Translations under genes and position numbers: made by a program
Source: Betaproteobacteria bacterium
GTDB taxonomy: Bacteria; Pseudomonadota; Gammaproteobacteria; Burkholderiales; Casimicrobiaceae
Assembly (NCBI GenBank): GCA_029884335.1
Contig: JAOUIA010000044.1
Coordinates: 1-32,627 of the forward strand
Reading direction: 5' to 3'
DNA length: 32,627 nt
The notes under the pieces: generated by a model
What the model was told of the DNA's origin: nothing
Database searches by the model: none
Seen by the model: the letters and a program-made list of their open reading frames with translations, nothing else
Shown: positions 9,056 through 18,651 of the stretch, piece by piece
How the letters are laid out: each line of letters opens with the position of its first letter
Position numbering within the stretch: position 1 is the stretch's first letter

Positions 9056-10403
9056 GCCCCGCGGCGAAGCCGTCGAGGCCGCGGCCGCTCGCGCGCTCGC
9101 CGCGCTCGGCGGCAGGCGTGTGGCGGTCGCCTGCTCCGGCGGGCGCGACTCGATCGCTCTGCTCCACGCGTGCGCAGCCGCAGCACCCGCGTGCGGTGCG
9201 CAGCTGTCGGCAATCCACGTCCACCACGGCCTGTCCGCGCACGCCGACGCGTGGGCCGACGCGTGCGCGCGCTTCGCCGCCCGCCTGGGCGTCCCGCTGG
9301 CCGTGCGGCGCGTCGTGGTCGGCGACGCGGGCGCGCTGGGCGTCGAGGCGGCGGCCCGCGAGGCGCGCTACGCGGCGCTGCGCGAGGTCGCGCGCGAGCA
9401 GGCGCTCGACGCGATCGCGCTCGCCCACCACCAGGACGACCAGGCGGAGACTTTCCTGCTGCAGGCGCTGCGCGGCGCCGGGCCGCACGGGCTCGCGGCG
9501 ATGCCCGCGTCGGCGCGCGATGCGGACGGCCTCCTCTGGACGCGCCCGCTGCTCGCCGTGCCGCGCCAGGACATCGAGCGCTACGTCGCGCGGCACGCGC
9601 TCGCCTACGTCGACGACGACAGCAACGCGTCGGCGCGCCATCGGCGCAACGCGCTGCGCGTCGACGTCGTGCCGGCGCTCGCGCGGTCGTTTCCCGCCAC
9701 GTCGCGAACGCTGGCGCGCGCCGCCGCGCACCAGTCCGAGGCCGCGCTGCTGCTGGACGAACTGGCGGCGCTCGACGCGCAGGAGGGCCTGGGCGACGGC
9801 GCCTTGCCGTGCGCGGCGCTGGCCGCGCTCTCCCCGCCGCGCGCGCGCAACCTCCTGCGCTGGTTCCTGCGCGCGCACGGGCTGCCGGCGCCGTCGACGG
9901 CGCGGCTCGCGGCGATGCTTCGCCAGCTCGCGGCGCCCCGCCCCGACGCGCAGGTCTGCCTGCACCACGCGGGCGCGGTGCTGGGCGTGCACCGCGGCCG
10001 CATCCGCGTGCACGCCGCGCCGCCGCCGCGCTACGAGGTGCTCTGGCGAGGCGAGACTGACCTTCGGTTGCCGCACGGCGTGCTGACGTTCGCCGCCGCC
10101 ACCGGCGAAGGCCTGGCCGCCGACCGCGTCGCGGATCGCGCGGTGACCGTCGCGCCGCGCAGCGGCGGCGAGCGGCTCGCGCTGGACGAGCGAAGGCCGC
10201 GTCGCGCGCTCGCCGCGTGGCTCTACGACGCGGCGCTGCCGCCTTGGGAACGCGACGCGCTGCCGCTGGTCCGCTGCGACGGCGAACTCGCCGCTGTGCC
10301 CGTGCTGGGCGTCGACGTCGCGTGGCGCGCCGCGCCCGGCCGTCCCGGCTGGCGCATCGCGTGGCAACCCCGAGGCGTCGGCGCGCGCTGACGCGCGGCC
10401 GGA

Positions 10404-11384
10404 TCAGCGGATCACGCGATCCGCGCGCTGCTCGAGCGACTGCGGAATCGTCACGCCGATCGCCCTGGCCGTGACGAGGTTGAGAACCAGTTCCACCCGC
10501 GAGGGTTGTGCGATCGGCAGCGACGACGGCGCCGCCCCGTGGAGGATGCGATCGACGTACCCCGCCACGTGGCGCCACCGCTCCCCGATGGCCGCCGAGT
10601 AGCCGACCAGCGCGCCCGCATCGGCGTAGGACGTGAGGCCCGCGACAGCGATGCGGTTGGCCACGGCGAGCTTCGCGATGGCAGCGGCCTGCGCGCTGAA
10701 CAGCGTCTCGGACTGCACCACCAGCGCGTCGATCCCGGCCGCCGCGACGGCGCGGATGGCCGGAGCGATCGCCGCGGCAGACGCTGCCTCGAAGGTCGCG
10801 ACGCGCACCCCGATGGCGTCGCCGGCGCGTCGCAACGCGTCCACGGTGAGCGCGAAATTCGGATTGGCCGGGTTCATGAGCAGCCCCGCGCGGGCGAGGC
10901 CGGGCTTGATCTCGCGCAGGAGCGCGAGCTGCTTCGCCGTCACCTCGGGGTTCATCGCCGAGAACCCGGTGACGTTGCCGCCCGGCCGCGCGAGGCTCCC
11001 CGCGAATCCTGCCTGCAGCGCGTCGCCCATGTTGCTGACGACCACCGGCACCGTCGACGTCGCCTCCTTCGCCGCGATCCCGGCCTTCGAGCCGCTCGCC
11101 ACCACGACGTCCACGCCGCTCGCCGCGAGGTCCTTCGCCAGGGCCACGAGGCGGCCGTAATCGCTGCCTGCCCACCGCACGTCGAAGGCGAGCAGCGGCC
11201 CCTCCACATACCCCAGCGCGCGGAGCTCGCGGCGCAGGTGCTCGAGGTCGGCGTACGCCACCTTCTCCGACTCCGCGCCGAGCAGGCCCACGCGGCAGCG
11301 CCGCCCCGCAGGCGGCAGCGCGCGCACGCCGCCGGCGACGAGCGCCGCAACCGCCGCGCCCAGAAGACTGCGCCGGGCCTTCAA
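10404..11384 (-). CDS. orphan ABC-type solute-binding protein (PF04392-like)
   Basis: A 326-residue periplasmic binding protein of the ABC_sub_bind/TrpX-like family, the same family as the gene at 31107. It has a signal sequence (basic KARR, then SLLGAAVAALVAGG) and the family landmarks LRALGYVEGP, VVVASGSKAGIAAKEAT, PVVVSNMGDALQAGFAGSLA followed by RPGGNVTGFS, and a C-terminal HVAGYVDRILHGAAPSSLPI. Members bind small organic solutes, but no permease or ATPase gene lies nearby, so partner and ligand are unknown. The likely start is TTG 11384: no ATG or GTG lies between it and the stop of the upstream gene, and it places KARR directly at the N-terminus. The gap to the preceding Bug-type gene is 37 nt, so the two may be co-transcribed. 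Confidence 0.88.
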   Translation of the reverse strand: MKARRSLLGAAVAALVAGGVRALPPAGRRCRVGLLGAESEKVAYADLEHLRRELRALGYVEGPLLAFDVRWAGSDYGRLVALAKDLAASGVDVVVASGSKAGIAAKEATSTVPVVVSNMGDALQAGFAGSLARPGGNVTGFSAMNPEVTAKQLALLREIKPGLARAGLLMNPANPNFALTVDALRRAGDAIGVRVATFEAASAAAIAPAIRAVAAAGIDALVVQSETLFSAQAAAIAKLAVANRIAVAGLTSYADAGALVGYSAAIGERWRHVAGYVDRILHGAAPSSLPIAQPSRVELVLNLVTARAIGVTIPQSLEQRADRVIR

Positions 11385-11421
11385 GGATGGACGGGCGCGC
11401 GCGCGCCCCGGAACCTTGCGG

Positions 11422-12387
11422 TCAGTCGGCGTACTGCCCCGCCTTCCTGATGATCGGCGTCCACTTGTCGATCTCGGCCTTCAGGTGGTTGCGCAGGCCC
11501 TCGGGCGTCGCCTTGTCCTTGCTCACCACCTGCGAGCCCAGCTCGTTCATCTTGGCGACGAACTGCGCATCGGCAATGCTGGCCTGCAGCGCGGCGACGA
11601 GCTTGTCGATCACCGGCTTCGGCGTCCCCTTCGGCGCGTACACGCCGTGCCACACGCTGACCTCGAAGCCGGGCAGCCCGGCCTCGGCGGCCGGCGGCAG
11701 CTCCTTCAGCGACTCGACGCGCGTCTTCGACGTGACGGCGTAGGACTTGATGCGCCCCGACTTGATGTAGCCGGTCGTGTTCGTCGTCTGGTCACACATG
11801 AAGTCGACCTGGCCGCCGAGGATGTCGTTCATCGCCGGCGCCGTGCCCTTGTAGGGGACCGTCGTGACGTCCGCCTCGATGGCCGAGAGGAACAGCAGGC
11901 CGCACAGGTGCGAGGCGGCGCCCAGCCCGGCGTTCGCGTAGGTCACCTTGTCCTTGTTCTTCTTGACGTAGTCGACCATGCCCTTGAAGTCCGTCGGCGG
12001 GAAGTCCTTCCTCGCGACGAACGTCATCGGGACGTCCACGACCTGCCCGATGTACTCGAAGTCGTCGAGCGGCTTGAACGGCAGCGACCGGTAGAGCGCC
12101 GGCGCGGTCGACATCCCGATGTGCGCCAGCATCAGCGTGTGCCCGTCGGGCGTCTGGCCCTTGAGCTTGGCGGGCGCGATCGTGCCGCCGGCGCCGGGGA
12201 CGTTTTCGACGATGATCGTCTGCCCGATCGCCTTGCCCATCGCGATGGCGAGCTGGCGCGCGACGGTGTCGGTGGGCCCGCCCGCGGCAAACGGGACGTA
12301 CAGCGAAATCGGCTTGGTCGGAAAAGCCTGCGCAAAAGCCCCGGCCGCAAAGAACAGCGCGGCGGCGGCTACGAGAGTCCTCTTCAT
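11422..12387 (-). CDS. Bug/TctC-family tripartite tricarboxylate solute-binding protein
   Basis: A 321-residue periplasmic receptor of the Bug family, expanded in Betaproteobacteria. The signal peptide MKRTLVAAAALFFAAGAFAQ is cleaved probably after AQA; the mature protein opens with FPTKPISLYVPFAAGGPTDT, the family hallmark, followed by VENVPGAGGTIAPAKLKGQ and TPDGHTLMLAHIG. Family members bind carboxylates such as citrate, glutamate or nicotinate derivatives in a closed cleft. TctA/TctB membrane partners are absent here, as is common for Bug proteins. ATG 12387 is certain: it begins the signal peptide and is preceded by a GAGGAG Shine-Dalgarno. The longer open frame upstream is a base-composition artefact. 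The gene is divergent from ndk across a 236-nt intergenic region. Confidence 0.95.
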   Translation of the reverse strand: MKRTLVAAAALFFAAGAFAQAFPTKPISLYVPFAAGGPTDTVARQLAIAMGKAIGQTIIVENVPGAGGTIAPAKLKGQTPDGHTLMLAHIGMSTAPALYRSLPFKPLDDFEYIGQVVDVPMTFVARKDFPPTDFKGMVDYVKKNKDKVTYANAGLGAASHLCGLLFLSAIEADVTTVPYKGTAPAMNDILGGQVDFMCDQTTNTTGYIKSGRIKSYAVTSKTRVESLKELPPAAEAGLPGFEVSVWHGVYAPKGTPKPVIDKLVAALQASIADAQFVAKMNELGSQVVSKDKATPEGLRNHLKAEIDKWTPIIRKAGQYAD

Positions 12388-12421
12388 CGTGTTCTCCTCG
12401 TGACGGTGACGGACGCGCCGT

Positions 12422-12437
12422 CCCCGGCGTGCCGGGG
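12422..12437 (-). other. hairpin in the leader of the Bug-type gene
   Basis: CCCCGG and CCGGGG form a perfect 6-bp GC stem with a 4-base loop, 34 nt upstream of ATG 12387. It would lie within the transcript if the TAGAAT box at 12455-12460 is used. It could affect leader folding; no T-run follows on either strand. Confidence 0.4.
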
Positions 12438-12454
12438 AGCCCTGCGCTTGCCGA

Positions 12455-12460
12455 ATTCTA
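12455..12460 (-). promoter_or_regulatory. candidate -10 box for the Bug-type gene
   Basis: The minus strand reads TAGAAT, one mismatch from consensus, about 68 nt upstream of ATG 12387. No good -35 hexamer sits 16-19 nt further upstream. A 9-bp palindrome, TTGACTCAA at 12484-12492, lies upstream and could be a regulator half-site pair; nothing else supports that. Confidence 0.35.
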
Positions 12461-12564
12461 GCCTTGGCGCCGCGGCCGAAACCTTGACTCAACCGGGGTA
12501 TTCCGTCCGGCCGGGGCCGGCAGCCCGGGCGAACGGGAAGCGGGCTCCAGGCTCGAGCAGATGG

Positions 12565-12573
12565 TGCTATAAT
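12565..12573 (+). promoter_or_regulatory. extended -10 promoter of ndk
   Basis: TGCTATAAT: a perfect TATAAT (12568-12573) preceded by the TGn extended -10 element, inside the only strongly AT-rich patch of the region (12568-12594). The -35 position holds no good match, as tolerated by extended -10 promoters. It is about 50 nt upstream of the ndk ATG and is the most convincing promoter in the window. It may drive the housekeeping run that starts with ndk. Confidence 0.8.
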
Positions 12574-12623
12574 TTTGAATTTACTTGCAAATATCCTGTC
12601 GGAGCAGGAAAAGGAAACCCAGC

Positions 12624-13049
12624 ATGGCCGTCGAACGCACGCTATCGATCATCAAGCCGGACGCCGTCGCGAAGAACGCGATCGGACAGATCCTCGCCCG
12701 TTTCGAGGCGGCGGGCCTCAAGGTCGTCGCCGCGCGCATGAAGCAGCTCTCCCGAGCGGAAGCGGAAGGCTTCTACGCGGTGCACCGCGAACGCCCGTTC
12801 TTCAAGGACCTCGTCGAGTTCATGATGTCGGGCCCGATCATGGTCCAGGTGCTCGAAGGCGAGAACGCGATCGCGCGCAACCGCGAGCTCATGGGCGCCA
12901 CCGACCCGAAGAAGGCGGCGCCGGGCACGATCCGCGCCGACTTCGCGCAGTCGATCGACGCCAACGCGGTGCACGGCTCCGACGCGCCCGAGACCGCGCG
13001 CACCGAGATCGCCTACTTCTTCCCCACGCTCGAGATCCACTCGCGCTAG
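12624..13049 (+). CDS. ndk: nucleoside diphosphate kinase
   Basis: Transfers the terminal phosphate from ATP to nucleoside diphosphates through a phosphohistidine, balancing NTP and dNTP pools. The 141-residue length is that of the standard bacterial enzyme. Seen: [20 protein letters not shown] at the start, [57 protein letters not shown], and [20 protein letters not shown], in which the His of NAVHGSD is the phosphorylated catalytic residue. ATG 12624 follows an AAGGA Shine-Dalgarno (about 12611-12615). rlmN begins 15 nt after the stop, as is common in Betaproteobacteria. Confidence 0.98.
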   Translation: MAVERTLSIIKPDAVAKNAIGQILARFEAAGLKVVAARMKQLSRAEAEGFYAVHRERPFFKDLVEFMMSGPIMVQVLEGENAIARNRELMGATDPKKAAPGTIRADFAQSIDANAVHGSDAPETARTEIAYFFPTLEIHSR

Positions 13050-13064
13050 GGCCTGTTCACCCCG

Positions 13065-14285
13065 ATGACGCCGCTGCTCGGCCTGCCGCCCCGCGAGCTC
13101 GAAGGCTTCGTCGCCGGACTCGGCGAGAAGCCGTTTCGCGCGCGGCAGCTGTCGCGCTGGGTGCACCAGCGCTTCGCCGGCGACTTCGCGCAGATGACGG
13201 ATCTCGCGAAGGCGGCGCGCGAGAAGCTCGCCGCGAGCGCCACGATCGGCGCGCCGGCGGTGATCCGCGACAGCACGGCCGGCGACGGTACGCGCAAGTG
13301 GCTGCTCGATGCCGGCAGCGGCAACGCCGTCGAGGCCGTGTACATCCCGGAAGGCGTCCGCATTGGATCCGCGGAGGATGACGACGAGCCGGAGTCCGCG
13401 GCCGCAGTCCGCACCGCTGCGCGCCGATCCCGCTTCGCGGGCCCCTCGTCGAACGCCGCGGTGCGGTACAGGGGCACGCTGTGCATCTCGTCGCAGGCGG
13501 GCTGCGCGCTCGACTGCGCTTTCTGCTCGACCGGCCGGCAGGGCTTCAACCGCAACCTGACCACCGCCGAGATCGTCGGCCAGCTGTGGCACGCGAACCG
13601 CACGCTGCTCGCGGAAGGCGCGGCGGCGCCGTGGGTCCAGCGCGGCCGCGCACCGATCACCAACGTCGTGATGATGGGCATGGGCGAGCCGCTCGCGAAC
13701 TTCGACCAGGTGGTGCCCGCGCTCAAGCTCTTCCTCGACGACAACGCGTACGGCCTCTCGCGCCGCCGCGTCACGCTGTCGACGTCGGGGATCGTCCCGC
13801 AGATCGACCGCCTCGCGCAGGAGTGCCCCGTGGCGCTGGCCGTGAGCCTGCACGCGCCCAACGACGAGCTGCGCAACACGCTGGTGCCGATCAACCGCCG
13901 GCACCCGATCGCCGAGCTCCTCGCCGCGTGCAACCGCTACCTCGCGCGCGCGCCGCGCGACTTCGTGACGTTCGAGTACGTGATGCTCGACGGCGTCAAC
14001 GACCGGCCCGAGCACGCGCGGCAGCTCGGCCTCATCGCCCGCGAAGTCTCCTGCAAGCTCAACCTGATCCCGTTCAACCCGTTCCCCGGCAGCGGGTTTC
14101 GCACGTCGCCGCGCGGGCGCATCCGCGAGTTCCAGCAGGCGCTGATGGACGAGGGCGTGACGACGACGATCCGCCGCACGCGCGGCGACGACATCAACGC
14201 CGCCTGCGGCCAGCTCGCCGGGCAGGTGGAGAACCGCGTCACCCGCCGGCTGGGCGAGAAGCCGATGCGGATCGCGTCGCGCTAG
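13065..14285 (+). CDS. rlmN: dual-specificity 23S rRNA/tRNA adenine-C2 methyltransferase
   Basis: Radical-SAM enzyme that methylates C2 of A2503 in 23S rRNA and of A37 in a subset of tRNAs. The 406-residue protein has the N-terminal RNA-binding domain ([20 protein letters not shown]), the cluster-binding CxxxCxxC of [10 protein letters not shown] (Cys147, 151, 154), then [70 protein letters not shown], and [15 protein letters not shown]. An atypical segment of about 39 residues (97-135) sits between VYIPE and RGTLCISSQ, where homologues I know have only two or three residues. It begins acidic (AEDDDEPE) and ends basic (RTAARRSR). The frame continues cleanly on both sides, so the gene is intact. 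Confidence 0.97.
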   Translation: MTPLLGLPPRELEGFVAGLGEKPFRARQLSRWVHQRFAGDFAQMTDLAKAAREKLAASATIGAPAVIRDSTAGDGTRKWLLDAGSGNAVEAVYIPEGVRIGSAEDDDEPESAAAVRTAARRSRFAGPSSNAAVRYRGTLCISSQAGCALDCAFCSTGRQGFNRNLTTAEIVGQLWHANRTLLAEGAAAPWVQRGRAPITNVVMMGMGEPLANFDQVVPALKLFLDDNAYGLSRRRVTLSTSGIVPQIDRLAQECPVALAVSLHAPNDELRNTLVPINRRHPIAELLAACNRYLARAPRDFVTFEYVMLDGVNDRPEHARQLGLIAREVSCKLNLIPFNPFPGSGFRTSPRGRIREFQQALMDEGVTTTIRRTRGDDINAACGQLAGQVENRVTRRLGEKPMRIASR

Positions 14286-14304
14286 CCTTCCCCGAGGAAC
14301 CCCG

Positions 14305-15123
14305 ATGCGCACCGCCATTGCCGCCTTCGTCGCCGCGCTCCTCCTCGCCGGCTGCCAGTCGAACCCGTTCGCGCCGCCCGCCCAGCCGCCGCAGCCGCAG
14401 GGCCCGCAGATCCAGCCGCCGCCGCCGACGCGCATCGAGCAGCCGCCGGTCACGCAGCGCCAGCGCTCCGAGGCCCACGCAGACCTCGCGGCCGGATACT
14501 ACGAGCGCGGGCAGATGGACATCGCGCTCGAGGAGCTCGGCATCGCCGAGAAGATCGACCCGACCTACGCGCGCGTCCACAACCTCTACGGCCTCGTCTA
14601 CACGGTGATGGGCGAGCTGCCGAAGGCCGAGACGGCGTTCCGCCGCGCGCTGGAGCTCGCCCCCAACGACTCCGAGACGCGGCACAACTGGGGGTGGTAC
14701 CTCTGCACGCACGGCCGCGCGCGCGAGTCGATCGCCGAGTTCGAGCTGGCGATCCGCAATCCGCTCTACCGCACGCCCGAGGTCGCGCTGGTCAACGCCG
14801 GCAAGTGCAGCGCGTCGTTGGGCGACGTCGCGGCGGCCGACCAGTACTTCCGCCGCGCGCTGCAGCTCAAGCCCGGCGACTCGGCGGCGGCCTACAACCT
14901 CGCGCTGCTCAGCTACCGGGGCGGCCGCCTGCCGGAAGCGCGCGGGCTGATGCGCGTCGTGATGCGCGAGACCAATCCGCCGCCCGAGGCGCTCTATCTC
15001 GGCATGTGCGTCGAGCGGAAGCTCGGCGACGCGCAGGCCGAGCAGTCCTACGCGCTGCAGCTGCGCAACCGCTATCCGCAAAGTGCCGAGACGCGCGCCA
15101 TCGGCACCGCGGGGTGCGAATGA
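14305..15123 (+). CDS. pilW: type IV pilus biogenesis/stability lipoprotein PilW (PilF)
   Basis: Outer-membrane lipoprotein that acts as pilotin and stabiliser for the type IV pilus secretin and fibre. The 272 residues begin with a lipoprotein signal whose lipobox LLLAGC places the lipidated Cys at 17, then a Pro/Gln-rich spacer (18-50), then TPR repeats from about residue 57 ([80 protein letters not shown]). The pattern W-Y-L-C-T-H-G-R is characteristic of PilW/PilF. The stop overlaps the rodZ start (ATGA), so translation is coupled. No other pilus gene is in this window. Confidence 0.93.
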   Translation: MRTAIAAFVAALLLAGCQSNPFAPPAQPPQPQGPQIQPPPPTRIEQPPVTQRQRSEAHADLAAGYYERGQMDIALEELGIAEKIDPTYARVHNLYGLVYTVMGELPKAETAFRRALELAPNDSETRHNWGWYLCTHGRARESIAEFELAIRNPLYRTPEVALVNAGKCSASLGDVAAADQYFRRALQLKPGDSAAAYNLALLSYRGGRLPEARGLMRVVMRETNPPPEALYLGMCVERKLGDAQAEQSYALQLRNRYPQSAETRAIGTAGCE

Positions 15124-16028
15124 GCGACGCCCCCGACGCCGGCGCCCCGCCCACGGTCGCGGCCAGCGCCGGAGCGTGGCTGCGCCGCAGCCGCGAGGAG
15201 GCCGGCCTGTCGATCGACGCGGTCGCGCAGCAGCTCAAGCTCGCGCCGCGCCAGGTGAAGGCGCTCGAGGAAGGCAGCTTCGAGGAGCTGCCCGGCCGCA
15301 CCTTCGTGCGCGGGTTCGTGCGCAACTACGCGCGGCTGCTGAAGCTCGATCCCGCGGCGGTGGTCGCGGCGCTGCCCAGCGCGGACGACGCACCGTCGCT
15401 CGTCGGGCCGGCCATCGGCTCGACCGCGCCCCCGATGGGCGAGCTGCCCGCGTCCGGGGCGAGCCGCGGCGCGCGGGTGTCGCGCTGGGCGATCCCGGCG
15501 GCGCTCGCAGCCGCGATCGTCATCGCAGCGATCTACGAGTTCATGCGGCCCGACGACACGACGCGCACCGAGTCGAAGGGCATCCTGAAGACGGCGCCTG
15601 CCGAGCCCGCGCCGGCGCCTGCCGGCAGGCCGTTGCCCAATCCGGTGGCTGGCGACCCACCCGCCGGCGAGGCACCGGCAGCCGCCACGCCTCCGCGCGC
15701 TCCCGCGTCTTCCGCTGCCCCCGTCGAGGCCGTGGCGCCGCCTGCCCCGTCGCCCGCGCCGGCGCCCGCAGCGCCCGCCGCCGCCCCCGGGGAGGCGACG
15801 CTGGTGATCCGCTACAAGGCGAACGCGTGGACGCAAGTGCGCGACGCGTCCGGCAACACGATCCTCGTCACCAACGGCCAGCCCGACGGCAGCGAGACGG
15901 TGCACGGCAAGCCGCCGCTCGAGCTCGTCATCGGCAACGCCGCCGACGCCACCGTCACCTGGCGCGGGCAGCCGTTCGACCTCGCCCCGCACACCCGCGC
16001 GAACGTCGCGCGCGTGCGCCTGCCCTGA
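15120..16028 (+). CDS. rodZ: RodZ-like cytoskeletal membrane protein (HTH_25 + DUF4115)
   Basis: Bitopic inner-membrane protein that links MreB filaments to the cell-wall elongation machinery. The 302 residues comprise a Cro/CI-like HTH domain (about 16-85: [20 protein letters not shown], then [20 protein letters not shown], then [18 protein letters not shown]), one membrane helix (about 123-142), a Pro/Ala-rich periplasmic linker (about 155-222) and a C-terminal DUF4115 beta-domain (about 225-302; [29 protein letters not shown]). The first ATG of this reading starts inside the pilW stop codon (ATGA). The protein is mid-length for the family, and the long linker is low-complexity. ispG starts 14 nt later. 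Confidence 0.93.
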   Translation: MSDAPDAGAPPTVAASAGAWLRRSREEAGLSIDAVAQQLKLAPRQVKALEEGSFEELPGRTFVRGFVRNYARLLKLDPAAVVAALPSADDAPSLVGPAIGSTAPPMGELPASGASRGARVSRWAIPAALAAAIVIAAIYEFMRPDDTTRTESKGILKTAPAEPAPAPAGRPLPNPVAGDPPAGEAPAAATPPRAPASSAAPVEAVAPPAPSPAPAPAAPAAAPGEATLVIRYKANAWTQVRDASGNTILVTNGQPDGSETVHGKPPLELVIGNAADATVTWRGQPFDLAPHTRANVARVRLP

Positions 16029-16042
16029 CCCCGCGCGCGGCG

Positions 16043-17326
16043 ATGGAGCGCCCCGTCATCGCCCGTCATCGGACGCGCCAGGTGCGCGTCGGCGGCGTCG
16101 CCATCGGCGGCGGCGCGCCGATCGTCGTGCAGTCGATGACGAACACCGACACCGCCGACGTCGCGGCCACGCTCGCGCAGGTCAGGGCGCTCGCCGACGC
16201 GGGCTCGGAGATCGTGCGCGTCACCGTCAACACCGCCGAGGCGGCCGCAGCGGTGCCGCGCATCCGCGAGCGCCTCGACGCGGCCGGCTGCGCCGTGCCG
16301 CTGGTCGGCGACTTCCACTTCAACGGCCACAAGCTCCTCGCCGCCGAGCCCGCCTGCGCCCGCGCGCTCGCCAAGTTCCGCATCAACCCCGGCAACGTCG
16401 GCAAGGGGAGCAAGCGCGACCCGCAGTTCGCGACGATGATCGGGCAGGCGCTCGAGCACGGCAAGCCGGTGCGCATCGGCGTCAACTGGGGCAGCCTCGA
16501 CGCCGACCTCCTCGCACGGATGATGGACGACAACGCGCGCAGCGCCTCGCCGCTGTCCGCGGAAGGCGTGATGCGCGAGGCGCTGGTGGCCTCCGCGATC
16601 GACAGCGCGCGCCGCGCCGAGTCGCTCGGGTTGCCGGCGGAGCGCATCGTGCTGTCGTGCAAGGTCTCCGACGTGCAGGACCTGGTCGTCGTCTACCGCG
16701 AGCTCGCGCGCCGCTGCGACTACGCGCTGCACCTCGGCCTCACCGAGGCGGGCATGGGCAGCAAGGGCATCGTCGCGTCCACCGCCGCGCTTGCCGTGCT
16801 GCTGCAGGAGGGCATCGGCGACACCATCCGGGTGTCGCTCACGCCGGAGCCCGGCGGCAGCCGCACGCAGGAGGTGATCGTCGCGCAGGAGATCCTGCAG
16901 ACGATGGGCCTGCGCTCGTTCGCGCCGATGGTCACTGCCTGCCCCGGGTGCGGCCGCACGACGTCCACCACGTTCCAGGAGCTCGCCGCGCGCATCCAGG
17001 CCTACCTGCGCGCCGCCATGCCGCAGTGGCGGACGCGCTACCCGGGCGTGGAGCGCATGCAGGTGGCGGTGATGGGCTGCGTGGTCAACGGCCCCGGCGA
17101 ATCGAAGCTCGCCAACGTGGGCATCTCGCTGCCCGGCACCGGCGAGTCGCCGGTCGCTCCCGTCTACGTCGACGGCGAGAAGACGGTGACGCTGCGCGGC
17201 GAGCGCATCGCCGAGGAGTTCCAGCAGATCGTCGAGGACTACGTGCGGGCGACCTACGGGGGCGAGCCGCGCAGCGCGGCGCTCGACCCGGAGCGCCGCA
17301 CGATCCCGGTGAAGGCGACCGCGTGA
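16043..17326 (+). CDS. ispG: 4-hydroxy-3-methylbut-2-enyl diphosphate synthase
   Basis: Seventh enzyme of the MEP isoprenoid pathway: it reductively converts MEcPP to HMBPP using a [4Fe-4S] cluster. The 427-residue protein has the TIM-barrel N-domain ([77 protein letters not shown]) and the cluster domain with Cys300 and Cys303 ([16 protein letters not shown]), Cys346 and Glu353 ([19 protein letters not shown]), the four expected ligands. The insert between barrel and cluster domain is short, as in most proteobacteria. ATG 16043 is the first start after rodZ and begins the conserved region. The stop overlaps the hisS start (TGATG). Confidence 0.97.
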   Translation: MERPVIARHRTRQVRVGGVAIGGGAPIVVQSMTNTDTADVAATLAQVRALADAGSEIVRVTVNTAEAAAAVPRIRERLDAAGCAVPLVGDFHFNGHKLLAAEPACARALAKFRINPGNVGKGSKRDPQFATMIGQALEHGKPVRIGVNWGSLDADLLARMMDDNARSASPLSAEGVMREALVASAIDSARRAESLGLPAERIVLSCKVSDVQDLVVVYRELARRCDYALHLGLTEAGMGSKGIVASTAALAVLLQEGIGDTIRVSLTPEPGGSRTQEVIVAQEILQTMGLRSFAPMVTACPGCGRTTSTTFQELAARIQAYLRAAMPQWRTRYPGVERMQVAVMGCVVNGPGESKLANVGISLPGTGESPVAPVYVDGEKTVTLRGERIAEEFQQIVEDYVRATYGGEPRSAALDPERRTIPVKATA

Positions 17327-18624
17327 TGGAAGCGAAGGCCGCCAGGGCGCCCGAGAAGCTGCAGGCAGTGCGCGGCATGAACGACGTGCTGCCCGACGAG
17401 GCCGCGTTGTGGGAGCGCTTCGAGGACGCGGCGCGCCGCGTGTTCGCGCTCTACGGCTACCGCAACCTGCGCGTGCCGATCGTCGAGCCCACGCCGCTGT
17501 TCGTGCGCGCGATCGGCGAGGTCACCGACGTCGTCGAGAAGGAGATGTACACGTTCGAGGACAAGCTGTCGGGCGAGAGCCTGACGCTGCGCCCGGAGGC
17601 GACGGCGGGCATCGTGCGCGCCGCGATCGAGCACAGCCTCTGCTACGAGCGGCCGCAGCGCGTGTGGCTCGCCGGGGCGATGTTCCGCCACGAGCGCCCG
17701 CAGAAGGGCCGCTACCGGCAGTTCCACCAGTTCGACGCCGAAGCGCTCGGATTCCCGGGTCCCGACGTCGACGCCGAGCAGATGGTCATGCTCGCGCGGC
17801 TGTGGCGCGACCTCGGGCTCGCCGACTCGATTCGCCTGCACGTCAACTCGATCGGCGACGCCGGCGAGCGCCGCGCGCACCGCGCCGCGCTGGTCGCGCA
17901 CTTCGAGCGCCACGGGAGCGCGCTGGACGACGACTCGCGCCGGCGCCTGCACACGAACCCGCTGCGCATCCTCGACAGCAAGAACGAGGCGATGCGCGAG
18001 GTGATCGAGTCGGCGCCGAAGCTCCTCGACCGGCTCGGGACCGAGTCGCGCGCGCATTTCGACGGCCTGCAGGCCCTGCTCGCCGAAGCGGGCCTCGCCT
18101 TCGAGGTGAACCCGCGCCTGGTGCGCGGCCTCGATTACTACAATCGCACCGTCTTCGAGTTCGTCACCGACCGGCTCGGCGCCCAGGGGACGGTGGCCGG
18201 CGGGGGCCGCTACGACGGCCTCTTCGAGCAGCTGGGGGGCAAGCCGACGCCGGCCTGCGGCTTCGGCATGGGCATCGAGCGCATGATCCTGCTGCTGCGC
18301 GAGTCCGGCGCGGGCTGCGCCGGCGCCCCGCTCGCCTACCTCGTGCACGCGGGGACGGCCGCGGCGCCGCTGGCGCGGCGCGTGGCGGAGATGCTGCGCG
18401 ACGCCGGGATCGGCGTGGTGCTCAACGCGGGCGGCGGCAGCTTCAAGTCGCAGATGAAGAAGGCGGATGCCAGCGGCGCGCGATTCGCGCTGGTCGTCGG
18501 CGACGACGAGGCCGCGAGCGGCACCGTCGGAGTGAAGGCGCTGCGCGAGGCCGGCGAGCAGGTCGCGCTGCCCGCCGTGGAGCTCGCACCCTGGCTCGCC
18601 GCGCAGACGCGCCCCAACGACTGA
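17326..18624 (+). CDS. hisS: histidyl-tRNA synthetase
   Basis: Class II synthetase charging tRNA-His in the cytosol. The 432 residues include [20 protein letters not shown] at the N-terminus, motif 1 region [39 protein letters not shown], motif 2 [20 protein letters not shown], the HisRS signature [16 protein letters not shown] and [20 protein letters not shown], motif 3 [13 protein letters not shown], and a C-terminal anticodon-binding domain ([40 protein letters not shown]). ATG 17326 shares one base with the ispG stop. A GTG three bases earlier is possible but not preferred. Its paralogue hisZ lies 7.3 kb downstream. Confidence 0.97.
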   Translation: MEAKAARAPEKLQAVRGMNDVLPDEAALWERFEDAARRVFALYGYRNLRVPIVEPTPLFVRAIGEVTDVVEKEMYTFEDKLSGESLTLRPEATAGIVRAAIEHSLCYERPQRVWLAGAMFRHERPQKGRYRQFHQFDAEALGFPGPDVDAEQMVMLARLWRDLGLADSIRLHVNSIGDAGERRAHRAALVAHFERHGSALDDDSRRRLHTNPLRILDSKNEAMREVIESAPKLLDRLGTESRAHFDGLQALLAEAGLAFEVNPRLVRGLDYYNRTVFEFVTDRLGAQGTVAGGGRYDGLFEQLGGKPTPACGFGMGIERMILLLRESGAGCAGAPLAYLVHAGTAAAPLARRVAEMLRDAGIGVVLNAGGGSFKSQMKKADASGARFALVVGDDEAASGTVGVKALREAGEQVALPAVELAPWLAAQTRPND

Positions 18625-18651
18625 CACGAACACACCGGAAGCGGAAGGACC

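Noticed and set aside
12388-12492. A longer Bug-type protein starting at 12492
   Set aside because: The signal peptide starts at ATG 12387 behind a GAGGAG site; the extra 35 residues are charged, would abolish export, and overlap a candidate promoter.
12484-12492. TTGACT as the -35 element of the ndk promoter
   Set aside because: It lies 78 nt from the TATAAT box at 12568, far beyond the 16-18 nt spacing. The box is better explained as an extended -10 promoter.
13309-13560. A separate small gene in another frame within rlmN at the insertion
   Set aside because: The Arg/Ser-rich product has no motif, and the rlmN frame runs unbroken with its conserved blocks on both sides.
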